Part shown: positions 1 to 9,474 of the stretch, in pieces
Layout: the number at the start of each line of letters is the position of its first letter
Position numbering within the stretch: position 1 is the first letter of the stretch
From: JAWLHU01 sp041690255
Lineage (GTDB): Bacteria > Bacillota > Sulfobacillia > Symbiobacteriales > Symbiobacteriaceae
Assembly: GCA_041690255.1 (NCBI GenBank)
Contig: JAWLHU010000001.1
Location: 186,001 to 250,000, forward strand
Direction of reading: 5' to 3'
DNA: 64,000 nucleotides
Made by a program: the position numbers and the translations under genes
Notes under the pieces: generated by a model
Told to the model about the DNA's origin: nothing
Seen by the model: only the letters and a program-made list of their open reading frames with translations
Databases searched by the model: none

Positions 1-2848
1 TACCACCCGCAGCACGGTCGATACTCCACACCTTGCCAAGAAGGTGACGCTGCCCACCCGTCAGGAGGACAAACCTCCAGTGGGCAGCGTGCGCTAGATC
101 CTTTCCCGGTATAGTGCCCTGTACTACTTTCCAGCCAGAACGTCCGTCAAGGAACACCTCCTGAAGGGACAGCTCCCGTCCGTCAGGAGTGGCCAACACG
201 AGGTTCAGACGGGCGCCACTAGGCCCGGATATCTCCATGGAATACGCGAGAGTGTCAGCGGCACTGATCGCAGTGTCATGCGAGACCCTTCGATACTCTG
301 GCGCCCGGTTCACGCAGAAGGGTATTTCAACGGTGCCGATCTGTACTCTAAAGCGAGATACAGGATCCTGGCAGTAGGGTCGGAGCTCACTAAGCCCATT
401 AAAGAAGCCGTGCCCCTCGTCGTCTAATCTGGTGTGCTTCAGCTGGATGCCACTAGGTGCTATGAGCATGACCGCTACACCTGGAGGACCAAAGAGGTAG
501 ATTCCACCTCGGCTCAAATCGCTGAAGTTAATGTTGCTCTCCTTTACCCATGCCCTATGCCGGTGTATCAAGGGTCGAAGACCGCAGACCCTTGGCACAA
601 CTGCTAAGGTCGCAGTCAGTTGGGGTTCGGCAAACGTTAGGCTAACCTCAGAGGTCTCTGGATAGCAGCGTACCCCAGTATCGGGGTTTGACACCTCATG
701 GACCCGATAATGAACAGGTAGCTGAAGCTCGCTTACTAACTGTCCGCTCTGGTGTAGGAGAGCAGCCTTGTCCGACTGCACGTTGACCTCCAGCCGGGAT
801 CGCTCAGCAGACACTGGGAGCTTTTTCTGAACCCGAACACGGGGTATCAAGTAGAATCGGAATCTGCTAACAACTGTGTCAGACGTGGCAAGGGCCAGAT
901 CGTACATGCCAGGTTCATGCACCAGAGGAGTCAGGTAATCTAGCCAATCCCGCGAAAGGTTCCACGTATTCAAGCCTTGAGCGGACTGTCTTATCGGAAT
1001 GAGATCCTTTGGACCAATCGCCAGAGCATCTAAGGGTCGGTTAGCTCGAAACAGGTGAAGGGCAAGCTGGCCCGCCTCAATACTACCGCTGGAAACAAGC
1101 CGAATCTCGAACTGCTCGAGGGATTCAACCGCGTTTGGTGGCAGCTGTAAAGTAACGGCCTGCCCAGGTTGCTGTGCGGGCCTATGGCTCGTGACCCAGA
1201 GGTCAAGCTCAAGGCCACGCTCAAACTCCCAGGTGTTGTCCCCTGCTGCCAGCCGGAACGGTTTCGGTCCATGCTTCCAGCGGACATCCGCCACCCGGTA
1301 TGCTCCGAGTCTCTGCTCCTGCCATGTCACCACCAGGGTGTCGGCGTCATACTCTGGGGGTTCCTCTCCCTCTGCGAGGATGAGAGTATAGCGGCGCTCT
1401 CCAAATGCTGCAGCCCGTTTGCGAGGTCGCACCATGTCACCAGAAGGGGTGAACAGCATTGCCCGTGGCAAGAGGGTAGAACGTTCCTTCACGACCTCGC
1501 CGGCGACCGAGAATCGACTTGTCACCTCCGCCGGTCGCGGCTCTGGCAGTTTGACTCGCCAGTCAATCATTTCTGCCCAGCCAGAGCGGTCCAAATAGAG
1601 TATCTTGTGATCCAGTGGCACTCCATAGCACAGGATTTCCAGATGTCCGAGCTCCTGTGCTCTGCTTGGAACTGCCAGCTCCAGGTGAGGAACCACCAGG
1701 TACAGGTCGGTTTCACTGCTGCTGCGTTGGAGCCACAGGTCGTGTGGTGGCAAATTGATTCCCTCAAGACCTGACACCGTCCCCCTCGGGAACTCAAGAT
1801 AACCGCCAAGAGGGAGGGGAACCATTGCTATGTGGCAGCGAACGCCCTCGTGAGTAAATGGCCGGCTCATGCCATAGGGTTCACCGGTCCGGCGGACTTC
1901 AAAGGAGTGTTTTGAGCGGTACCCTACATAGTGCGATAGCTCCAACCATGGTGTGTCCTCGGACCACTCGCGCAGAACACGGTGGAGACTCACCTTTGGA
2001 TGTGGAACCACCTCGATTGGAGCGCCCTCGCAGAGATAGGTGCCGAACTCAATCTCATCAGCCATTAGGATCCGGCGGGCTGCCTCTGCCTTACCATTGG
2101 GTAAAGTGAGCCAACTGTCTGGTCGACTCCTAAGCCACCCGCGAAATCTGCCTGGTGTCAGACGGTCGTAGAGCTCCCTCCAGAGCCGGAGAAACGAGTC
2201 TTGGCGGCGGACTAGGCGGCGCGGATCGTACTCTGGGCCGAACAACTCAACGATCTCGTCGCTTGCATCTGCCGGATTGGACTCGGGATCTACGCCCTCC
2301 TCCATGAGGTATTGGAAGACCCTGTTCAACTTATTGGCAGTTGGAATGAACGAGTTCTCACGACCTGCCATTCGGCGGGCACCCGGGTACTTGCTCCACA
2401 CCTCTTCCGCCGGTTGACTCCGGAAACTCCGGAAGTACCACCTGAAAAAGTCGGCAAAGTCTCGGCTCCAGTGGGCGGGCACACCAGTAATAGCCAGTAG
2501 GGTTTGCACGACCTCGCGCCGCTGGTCACCAAGTACAGGTATCTGGTGCCGTTCGAACCAGTTATAGATGGTTTCGAAGAGGGGATTGCGGTTGGCAATC
2601 CCCACGTCGGCCATGAACCCTTGCCAGAATCTACCCTCGCTCTGAAATGACTCACGTACATAGTGGACTGCTGCCGCGACTACGGGTAGTTGGTGGCGAT
2701 CTCGACCTGGATCTAGGTTCGGTCCGATCAGAGCTATGCTCTGGCAGATAGTGTCGTAGACCTCGCCCCACTCAGCGCTCAATGGGTCACCGTCGCATCG
2801 CTGGTGGACTAGTCGGTAGAGGTCAAGGGCCGCTAGCGGAGCACCCAT
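1..2848 (-). CDS. Giant uncharacterised protein of the island (partial, 3' end beyond window)
   Basis: This frame is open without a stop from ATG at 2848 to the window edge, about 949 codons, so the C terminus is missing. The start lies 3 nt after the helicase stop and has a GGAGGA ribosome site 8 nt upstream, so it is co-translated with the helicase. The first ~280 residues look alpha-helical and rich in Trp and Arg. The rest appears beta-rich, with many short hydrophobic strands and no transmembrane segment or signal peptide. I see no Walker, nuclease, methyltransferase or zinc motif. Large companion proteins of unknown fold are common beside DUF1998 helicases in defence operons, but I cannot assign a family. 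Membership in the PglZ/helicase operon is well supported; function is unknown. Confidence 0.85.
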   Translation of the reverse strand, partial: MGAPLAALDLYRLVHQRCDGDPLSAEWGEVYDTICQSIALIGPNLDPGRDRHQLPVVAAAVHYVRESFQSEGRFWQGFMADVGIANRNPLFETIYNWFERHQIPVLGDQRREVVQTLLAITGVPAHWSRDFADFFRWYFRSFRSQPAEEVWSKYPGARRMAGRENSFIPTANKLNRVFQYLMEEGVDPESNPADASDEIVELFGPEYDPRRLVRRQDSFLRLWRELYDRLTPGRFRGWLRSRPDSWLTLPNGKAEAARRILMADEIEFGTYLCEGAPIEVVPHPKVSLHRVLREWSEDTPWLELSHYVGYRSKHSFEVRRTGEPYGMSRPFTHEGVRCHIAMVPLPLGGYLEFPRGTVSGLEGINLPPHDLWLQRSSSETDLYLVVPHLELAVPSRAQELGHLEILCYGVPLDHKILYLDRSGWAEMIDWRVKLPEPRPAEVTSRFSVAGEVVKERSTLLPRAMLFTPSGDMVRPRKRAAAFGERRYTLILAEGEEPPEYDADTLVVTWQEQRLGAYRVADVRWKHGPKPFRLAAGDNTWEFERGLELDLWVTSHRPAQQPGQAVTLQLPPNAVESLEQFEIRLVSSGSIEAGQLALHLFRANRPLDALAIGPKDLIPIRQSAQGLNTWNLSRDWLDYLTPLVHEPGMYDLALATSDTVVSRFRFYLIPRVRVQKKLPVSAERSRLEVNVQSDKAALLHQSGQLVSELQLPVHYRVHEVSNPDTGVRCYPETSEVSLTFAEPQLTATLAVVPRVCGLRPLIHRHRAWVKESNINFSDLSRGGIYLFGPPGVAVMLIAPSGIQLKHTRLDDEGHGFFNGLSELRPYCQDPVSRFRVQIGTVEIPFCVNRAPEYRRVSHDTAISAADTLAYSMEISGPSGARLNLVLATPDGRELSLQEVFLDGRSGWKVVQGTIPGKDLAHAAHWRFVLLTGGQRHLLGKVWSIDRAAGG

Positions 2849-2851
2849 AGG

Positions 2852-5800
2852 CTATTCCTCCGGAACAGGCGGGGGTGTCTTCCCCGACTCCAAGTACTCA
2901 AAGAACCAGGAAGCGAGGGCGGGGCACAGATTCCGGTTGTAGTGCTGGCAGCCGTACTCGAGGAAGAGAGATCCTTGCCCTTCTTGGGCCTGGCTTACCA
3001 TGTGCCGAGAGAGATCCCAGATGTGATCCCAATTGGTCCGAACTAGGAAGATCGAACCGGACCCATCTTCCTTGGAGTCGAGAATTACCAAGTCATGCTC
3101 GCGCTGACCGTTGGGATAGACTCGCCCGCCCACTTCGGACGTAGAGACCCCTGTATACTTGGGCATGCCCATTAGCAGCCCGTGCTTTAGGGTGTGGATC
3201 AGGACGAACCGAAAGAACTCCTGGCGGTCAGCTTGAACCGGGGTGTTCTCCCATCTACCCCACGGAGCAGGCCGGCGGGGCTCGCCGGTATCGTGGTCGA
3301 TCTCCCATTGAGGCGCTGCAGGGGTTGGCCGGAATGTTTCCGGTCCGATCACCTTACTAACATGAGGGCAGTTCTCGCACTTGAGTTGGCCGGTCGTCTT
3401 GTTCCAGCAATCGATTGTCTCTAAGAAGCTATCAACCTCATGCCCGAACTTCACGAATGCAGCATGGGTGTCGTAAACGTTGCCCAAGAACTGCTTCGGA
3501 CCAAAGATCTCTTGGGGCGGCCGGAGGGTCGTCTCTTCCTTTCCTGGATCATAGAAGCGATAGAAGTACTCCTTAGCTAAGGCCGCTACCGAAACAGTGT
3601 GGAAGTCCAAGTCCGCGTGAAGAGCGTCGAGCGGTTGAGAAAGGGTGCCAGTTTTCGCAATATAGTCGCTGATCGCCGATCGTACAACGGGCACATTGCG
3701 GACGACTATTTTACCCCTGCAACCTGATTTGGAGCACCTCCAACGAGCCTTGTTCAAGTCGTAATTGGTTACCGAGGACGCCTTGGACTCGGGTGTATGC
3801 AGATAGCTCTTTGCGATAGACTCAGGGTCAGGATCATCCCAGTTGATCTCCACGTCTTTAAGGTACTCCCAGAGGTTTCTCCCCTTGTACAGACCAAAGA
3901 CAGATGGATCATGGTAGCTGAACGTTGTCTTGCATTCGCGACAGCGCCATGTGAGCCGGGGAAGGGCTGAGAACTGGAAGTAGTCACTGTACTTCGGGCT
4001 TGTCCCTCTCCGCTTGAAGTCCCGAATGAAGTTGGGCACACGGGCGATGTGTGCGGGATTTGGACAGACTCGAGGAACTGGCGGATCGTAGAGCTCCCCG
4101 CACTTCTCGCACTGGTAGAACTGCGTAAGCTGCCGTAGTTCGGCTCGGCACTCGTGGTGTTCACAACGCTCGTCGAATGGCAGATTGAGGTATGTGCGTC
4201 CGCACCGTGGGCAGTAGAAACGGTTAGGCCGATACTCCACGAGGTAGTGTTTCGGAACCTGAAAAGTGACTGAAGCTGCCAGGTTCCCGGGTATATTAGG
4301 GAACTCAACGCCAAACTGCTTGTGAAAGTAATTTAGACTCTCCGGGTGCTCATTGAGCAGATTGTACAGTGCTTGCTGTGCACCGGAATCGGGCTCCAAG
4401 ATTGATCGGACCGTAAACGTGTTGGCTCCCATGGTGCTAAATGCGTGAGGCGGCATACTGGTGATCGCCCGAGTGCGCCCAACGACGTCCTTTGATTCAG
4501 GACGGCCACTCCCTCGAGCAACCCAGAGACCGACCATCGTGCCAACGCCACGCATAGACGGCGTCAGTTGTGGGTCAACCGCCTTATACCCGTTCACAAC
4601 GTCCTGATCTTTGTACAAGTTTTGCTCGATTCGATGCCAGAGCTCCGTAATCTTGCCCTGTAAGAGAGACTGGAGCGATTGCAATGTCAACTCATATCTC
4701 TGCACACCCAACAGATCTGCTTCCTTCGCAAACCACCGATTGAGTCTCTCCAGTCGGGTGATCGTTGAGCCGTCCGGGAGAGGAATCGGAGCGAGGAAGA
4801 GGTGTCGCAGGAGAGCTTGGCTGTATGCAGGGGTCTCCGAGACCTTCGTTTCCTGGTTGTTGGCGTCTGCGAGAGCCCAATCCCTAACACGACGAACCGG
4901 TATCAACCCGTCCCTCGTAGTGATACGGGACGCCCACAGGTCGACAATTCGTGCCAGCAAATGACTTTCTCGGATCGACCGGTTAGTAATAATAATGGGA
5001 GCGTCTTCGAATCCCTCTGGTTTCGTGATCATGTCCTTGAACCGGCGGTAAAAGTAGTAATCGAGAGGATAGCCAGGGTCAATCACAGTAAGGGCGATCG
5101 CACTCTTACGGCGCCCGCCACGGCCTACACGCTGCACATATTCGTTCTTCGTGTGGGGAGCCGAGGAGTTGATGACGGTCGTCACATCGCCGATGTCAAT
5201 ACCGAGTTCAAGGGTCTGAGTGGCGATCATGGTGTCTACGGGGGTTTCAGGCTCACCGTCCAACTCGATTGGACGGGCTTGGACGAACCGGTTTACCGCG
5301 CGGATTCGTTCTTCCTGTTCGAGACCACCTCGATGCCAGCCTATCTCAAGCTTGGCCTCGTGCAAATTGCCCGCTTCGTGAATTGATTCGTACCAATGTC
5401 CGACCTGGCTGGTTACGTCCGCCTCCACCTTGCTTAACTGCTTGCTGGTGGTCATTTTGGCATGGACACCCTCATGGTAACGCTGATAGAAGTGGTCCTC
5501 CTGATCAAGCAGATACTGAGCGATGTGGTCGGCATCTTGACGGAAGTTGGCAAAGACAAGAGTCTTACGCAAGTGGGGGTCCCGGACAGCATGTCCCAGC
5601 ATGTTCACGGTGTTCAGAACAGAGGTCAGCACTCGCATATAGCGTTTCTTATTCCTGTAGGACTTAGGAATGGCACAGAAATGGTATCGGTAGCGATCGG
5701 GAGCCACCGATTGGTCTACGTACCGATCCAGGTTGTGGAGGTACTCCACCTTGTCTCTATCGACATCAAAGATAAGAGATGCCAGAGTAGTGGCGTTGCT

Positions 5801-7168
5801 GATCGTGGCGGAAATCCCCACATAGAGGGGCTTTGACCCTTGGGCCGCTTCCTCCATGCGCCGGAGCAGATGGGCAACGTTACAGCCGAATATGCCATCG
5901 CATAGATGGATTTCGTCAAAGACCATCACACCAATTGGCCGCTCAAAGAGTCGGTGGTACAGAGAGTCTTGCAGGCAGTAGTTGATCATATCCGGGTTAG
6001 TGATCAGGATATCCGGCGGACTCTCCAGTATGTCATGCTTGGTGATACGGAAGTAAGGCAGGGTAGTCTGGCAAGCAGGGTTCTTACAGACCGCAATTTT
6101 GCCCACCTTGGGCTGAGTCGGATCTGACTTGAACTCCAGAGTTGCTTGCTTACACTTGGGGCACAGACTGATTAACATATCGCGTCTGCTGTATCGCTTC
6201 GGCGTATCTCCGGTGAGAACACCGATGGAAACCAGCTGGTCAGGGTCGTCAGTATGGCGGTTCACTTGGTGAATGATCTCGACCAAGCGTCGTGCCTGAT
6301 CGTTGGCCAGCGCCTTGGTTGGGTAGGTGACGATAGCTCTTACCCGGTGCTCGATGTCACCCGCCTGTTTCTGATCAGTCACATGAGCTACGAGCGGGAT
6401 GGTAAACGACTCTGTCTTGCCGCCACCAGTTGGAATGGAGATTAGAAGGGCTTCGCCTTTCAGGGCGTCGGGGTCTCGCAGCTTCCCCAGGATGAAGAAT
6501 AGGGCGTCCTCCTGGAAACGGCGCAACTTTAGAACACTCGGATCTAGCTCCCATAGGTCTTTGAGAGCCGTAACCAGGTGTCGAGGGAGAATCTTCGATT
6601 GCTTCCGGTCAAAGGCGGAATAGCTTCTATCAGTGGCGCTGGGATTCCGGGCGAAGTGAATGAGGCTGTCGGTCGCGAGCTCAGACAGGCTCGACTCTCC
6701 ATCGCGAAACCGGTAGATGGGCTCTTCAACGGGTCCGTCAATGGCGCTGAAGTATGAGCGATACTCTCGGGTGCTCGTCCTTTCGTTCTCATCATGGAAC
6801 GAGAACTCCAAGGGGTTCTCGAGCATCAGATCCTTAAGCATCTCGCCGAATCGGATGGGGTTGAAGAGGGAAATGAGGAGGGTGTCCACGTCGGCGAGGA
6901 TCTCTTCAAGGTGATTTGACTTCAGTTCTTTTGTTTGATCGGTTTCATAGATGGCATCAGCATTATCACTAAGGGTGACGTTGGTATACACCCCAACATG
7001 AGGCTTCAGCACCCACTTGCCGCTGGCAGTATCGCAGATAAGGCAGAGAGTCCCCGGGAGTCGCTGATCAAGGTCTCTTAGGATGTCTTTAAGGCAGATC
7101 TCCTCGGTCTCGAACTCTCGTGTAGCCTGAAACGCTGGCTCACCTAGATGAGAGAGATATACTCGCAT
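2852..7168 (-). CDS. SF2 DEAD/DEAH-box helicase with C-terminal DUF1998
   Basis: A 1438-aa ATP-dependent nucleic-acid helicase or translocase. Motif I is at residues 246-252 (PTGGGKT), the Walker B box is DEIH at 418-421, motif III is SAT at 453-455, and motif VI is QRVGRGGR at 679-686. A Cys pair set (CPKC and CKNPAC) at about 336-366 is inserted in the first RecA domain. Further Cys clusters (CPRCG, CEKCG, CRECK) fall at roughly 990-1150, and a DUF1998 domain ends the protein. This layout matches MrfA/YprA-like and DISARM/Dpd-type helicases. The start has GAGAGGAGG upstream. It sits 14 nt after the PglZ-like gene and 3 nt before the giant unknown gene, in one operon. In phage-defence loci such proteins act on invading DNA; that role here is inference. 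Confidence 0.93.
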   Translation of the reverse strand: MRVYLSHLGEPAFQATREFETEEICLKDILRDLDQRLPGTLCLICDTASGKWVLKPHVGVYTNVTLSDNADAIYETDQTKELKSNHLEEILADVDTLLISLFNPIRFGEMLKDLMLENPLEFSFHDENERTSTREYRSYFSAIDGPVEEPIYRFRDGESSLSELATDSLIHFARNPSATDRSYSAFDRKQSKILPRHLVTALKDLWELDPSVLKLRRFQEDALFFILGKLRDPDALKGEALLISIPTGGGKTESFTIPLVAHVTDQKQAGDIEHRVRAIVTYPTKALANDQARRLVEIIHQVNRHTDDPDQLVSIGVLTGDTPKRYSRRDMLISLCPKCKQATLEFKSDPTQPKVGKIAVCKNPACQTTLPYFRITKHDILESPPDILITNPDMINYCLQDSLYHRLFERPIGVMVFDEIHLCDGIFGCNVAHLLRRMEEAAQGSKPLYVGISATISNATTLASLIFDVDRDKVEYLHNLDRYVDQSVAPDRYRYHFCAIPKSYRNKKRYMRVLTSVLNTVNMLGHAVRDPHLRKTLVFANFRQDADHIAQYLLDQEDHFYQRYHEGVHAKMTTSKQLSKVEADVTSQVGHWYESIHEAGNLHEAKLEIGWHRGGLEQEERIRAVNRFVQARPIELDGEPETPVDTMIATQTLELGIDIGDVTTVINSSAPHTKNEYVQRVGRGGRRKSAIALTVIDPGYPLDYYFYRRFKDMITKPEGFEDAPIIITNRSIRESHLLARIVDLWASRITTRDGLIPVRRVRDWALADANNQETKVSETPAYSQALLRHLFLAPIPLPDGSTITRLERLNRWFAKEADLLGVQRYELTLQSLQSLLQGKITELWHRIEQNLYKDQDVVNGYKAVDPQLTPSMRGVGTMVGLWVARGSGRPESKDVVGRTRAITSMPPHAFSTMGANTFTVRSILEPDSGAQQALYNLLNEHPESLNYFHKQFGVEFPNIPGNLAASVTFQVPKHYLVEYRPNRFYCPRCGRTYLNLPFDERCEHHECRAELRQLTQFYQCEKCGELYDPPVPRVCPNPAHIARVPNFIRDFKRRGTSPKYSDYFQFSALPRLTWRCRECKTTFSYHDPSVFGLYKGRNLWEYLKDVEINWDDPDPESIAKSYLHTPESKASSVTNYDLNKARWRCSKSGCRGKIVVRNVPVVRSAISDYIAKTGTLSQPLDALHADLDFHTVSVAALAKEYFYRFYDPGKEETTLRPPQEIFGPKQFLGNVYDTHAAFVKFGHEVDSFLETIDCWNKTTGQLKCENCPHVSKVIGPETFRPTPAAPQWEIDHDTGEPRRPAPWGRWENTPVQADRQEFFRFVLIHTLKHGLLMGMPKYTGVSTSEVGGRVYPNGQREHDLVILDSKEDGSGSIFLVRTNWDHIWDLSRHMVSQAQEGQGSLFLEYGCQHYNRNLCPALASWFFEYLESGKTPPPVPEE

Positions 7169-7182
7169 GGGACAGCCTCCTC

Positions 7183-9471
7183 TCAGGTCAGTCGACCATA
7201 TCTATCACGCAAGGCGTCAGCAAGCCTTGGAGTGAGTACCGTCGTAACAGCCGGGACGAACACTTCCTCCGCACTACAACCGCCATGTCCTCCGAAGTGC
7301 AGGGTTGGGGCGGGGATAGGGCGGGTTACGGCGAGGCCCTCTCCCTTCAGGAGAATGATGAGATCAGGTAAGCGAGCCGGGAAATCTTCGCCGGCATAGA
7401 TGAGCTCGCGGTATAGCCTGTGAGTGCGGGAGACAAATTGGACTTCCATTTGTTTGGACCGGAACAGCCCCCCTAGAGCCTGCTCGGTAGCCTGCAGTTC
7501 GCCATTCCTTACTCCAAACAGGAAGATGGCTCGGTTCGCTATGGCTACCTTTGGCGGTCGCAAACCGGAAGTCTCTAGCTTTGACAGCACTTCATCCCTG
7601 GTGATGGTACCACCAGCACTCTCAAACATCCCGTGATCCGCTGTGATTAGCAGCGTCGTCTGGCCATCGAAGAGACCAGGCTGAAGCGATAGAACTTGGA
7701 GCAATAGGGAAGATAGCATCAGATTGAGCCGTTCATACTCATGAAGCTCGAAACTGGAGAACGAGCCCAGGTTGTGGCCGTGCCGATCAATCAGAGGGTA
7801 GTAGACTACGTAGAGCTGTCGCCGCTTGTCTGCGGCACCAAGGTGCTGAAGAAGAACTTGAGGGAAGCGTTCCGGGGGATCAACAGGCTCGGCCGGATGA
7901 TCGCCCCAGTTTCGCTGAGCGAATGCGCTCGGGCGGGAGCTAGCACCGCTAGCCAGCACGTGGACTCTTACCTTTTCCAGACTGTCGAAGAAGGTGAGGG
8001 GAAACCTGCCATCTACTTTGTCCGCCCATTCAGCCTGAGACTGAACCCTCTTAACATCAAAGAAAGAGCCGCGACCATCGGAAAGCTGTGAGCTGTAGAC
8101 CCCGTTTTCCCGACTGGGGAGACCCGAGAAGATCTGGGATAGGCCCGCACCAGTGTCCGTTATTAGCGGGCCACCGAGTATCCAGTTGTCGCTGTACTCG
8201 GGCTGCTCGGCTAGGAAGTCTAGGACACTGCCACCGAAGGTGGTGTGCCGCCGATCCCGCGACATCAGCTGGTTCCAGCGATACTGAACGTACCCGAACC
8301 CGTCTATCACCAGGAGGATCACTCGGCGCTGATTCGTGGGAAAACGACTCAGGAAAGGGTCGGAGGGGACCTGACCGAAAAGCCGGCGCACAATATCAGC
8401 GATACGGTGGTTACCCCAGTCTCGTTGGAAAAGAAGTCGGTGGGCGTCTAGGTTATTGTTCACCTGACGCCGAACATCGCGAACGAAACTGTGAAGAGAC
8501 TCTAGTTCTGCTTGAACTAGCGCGGGAGCCATGTAGCGGTCCACGCCCATTCTCCGCTCAAATCGTCCAAGAAGGTGGAAGGCATCGGCAAGTAGGTCGA
8601 GTACTGAACGAGCACCGCGACAGGAAGTATCATAGTCACCCTCTCGGGCCGATGGTTTTTCGGTTGTGGCCTCTCGCAGAAGCTCAGTTAGTCCCTGAAG
8701 TCCGTCGCCGTATGCTTCCCATATGGGCTGCTGTGCCGTACAGATCTCTTCATATGCATCTGGGTTCTGCTGCCGGAACGTAATGCAGAAGGCCTTAGCT
8801 GCCGGAACGAGCCAGGTACCAGGAGACGTATCCAACCGGGCAAGGGAAGGCAAATCTACGGACCGATAGAGGAGAAGTTCGTTTGGGTCCATACGGGGTG
8901 CGGAAAGGAATCGGGCAAAAGCACGATACTCACTGGCATCCCGTTTCTGGGCGGCTTGAGTGGCCAGTTGTCGTCGGATCCACTGCAGCATGCGCTGGAA
9001 CACCTGAAGATCCCACGAGGGTTCCGGGCTGCTTAAGGCAACTAAGACTGAAAGTGGTAGGTAAACTGATTCCCCATCCCAGAGTGCCAGCCTTCGCCTA
9101 ATCAGCTTCTGAGCCCAAGCCGGTGCGTTCCGATCCGCCGCAGTATCGGCGAGCGCAAGGAATTCTTGCCAGGCGCTTCGGATAGCTGGGTCTGGGCTGA
9201 GTCCCCACAAGCGTGAGGCTTCCCGTAGGTAAGCATCGGGAGCCAGCTCAAGGACGCCAAGGAACCTTCGAGAGAGTGGGGGCGTTGGTATGGTATCGGT
9301 CGAGGGAACGGCTTGGGTAGTAGTCAGGCTAAAGCACTCCGTGGCAAACTGCTCCGGCGCCATTATGACTACTCCAGTCGGGGGGGCCGCCGAGTTACAG
9401 CGAATAATAGCCAGTTCGTCAGGCCGGACGCTGGACAGAGCACTGAGCTCATGGATTGCATACCCGGACAC
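7183..9471 (-). CDS. pglZ-like: PglZ-domain protein (alkaline phosphatase superfamily)
   Basis: A 762-aa protein. The C-terminal half has the metal-site signatures of the alkaline phosphatase superfamily as found in PglZ: LLVIDGFG with Asp390, LITDTGAG with candidate nucleophile Thr438 or Thr440, IDRHGH at 562-566, TADHG with Asp612/His613, and a late FGGHGG..EEVFVP motif. Residues 1-380 are helical and unassigned. PglZ is the hallmark of BREX and Pgl phage-resistance systems, where it is thought to hydrolyse phosphoester or nucleotide substrates. Here it lacks the usual BREX partners and lies between a coiled-coil gene and a DUF1998 helicase. The GTG start is 3 nt past the upstream stop, with a GGAGG-rich site inside the upstream gene end. 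Family call firm, biochemical role unknown. Confidence 0.9.
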   Translation of the reverse strand: MSGYAIHELSALSSVRPDELAIIRCNSAAPPTGVVIMAPEQFATECFSLTTTQAVPSTDTIPTPPLSRRFLGVLELAPDAYLREASRLWGLSPDPAIRSAWQEFLALADTAADRNAPAWAQKLIRRRLALWDGESVYLPLSVLVALSSPEPSWDLQVFQRMLQWIRRQLATQAAQKRDASEYRAFARFLSAPRMDPNELLLYRSVDLPSLARLDTSPGTWLVPAAKAFCITFRQQNPDAYEEICTAQQPIWEAYGDGLQGLTELLREATTEKPSAREGDYDTSCRGARSVLDLLADAFHLLGRFERRMGVDRYMAPALVQAELESLHSFVRDVRRQVNNNLDAHRLLFQRDWGNHRIADIVRRLFGQVPSDPFLSRFPTNQRRVILLVIDGFGYVQYRWNQLMSRDRRHTTFGGSVLDFLAEQPEYSDNWILGGPLITDTGAGLSQIFSGLPSRENGVYSSQLSDGRGSFFDVKRVQSQAEWADKVDGRFPLTFFDSLEKVRVHVLASGASSRPSAFAQRNWGDHPAEPVDPPERFPQVLLQHLGAADKRRQLYVVYYPLIDRHGHNLGSFSSFELHEYERLNLMLSSLLLQVLSLQPGLFDGQTTLLITADHGMFESAGGTITRDEVLSKLETSGLRPPKVAIANRAIFLFGVRNGELQATEQALGGLFRSKQMEVQFVSRTHRLYRELIYAGEDFPARLPDLIILLKGEGLAVTRPIPAPTLHFGGHGGCSAEEVFVPAVTTVLTPRLADALRDRYGRLT

Positions 9472-9474
9472 GCT

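Noticed and set aside
1169..1774. Plus-strand 201-codon frame in the left island
   Set aside because: It is the shadow of the long minus-strand gene that is open across the whole of 1-2848.
2852..9471. Calling the island a standard BREX locus
   Set aside because: PglX, BrxC, BrxL, BrxA and BrxB were all sought and not seen; only PglZ is shared.
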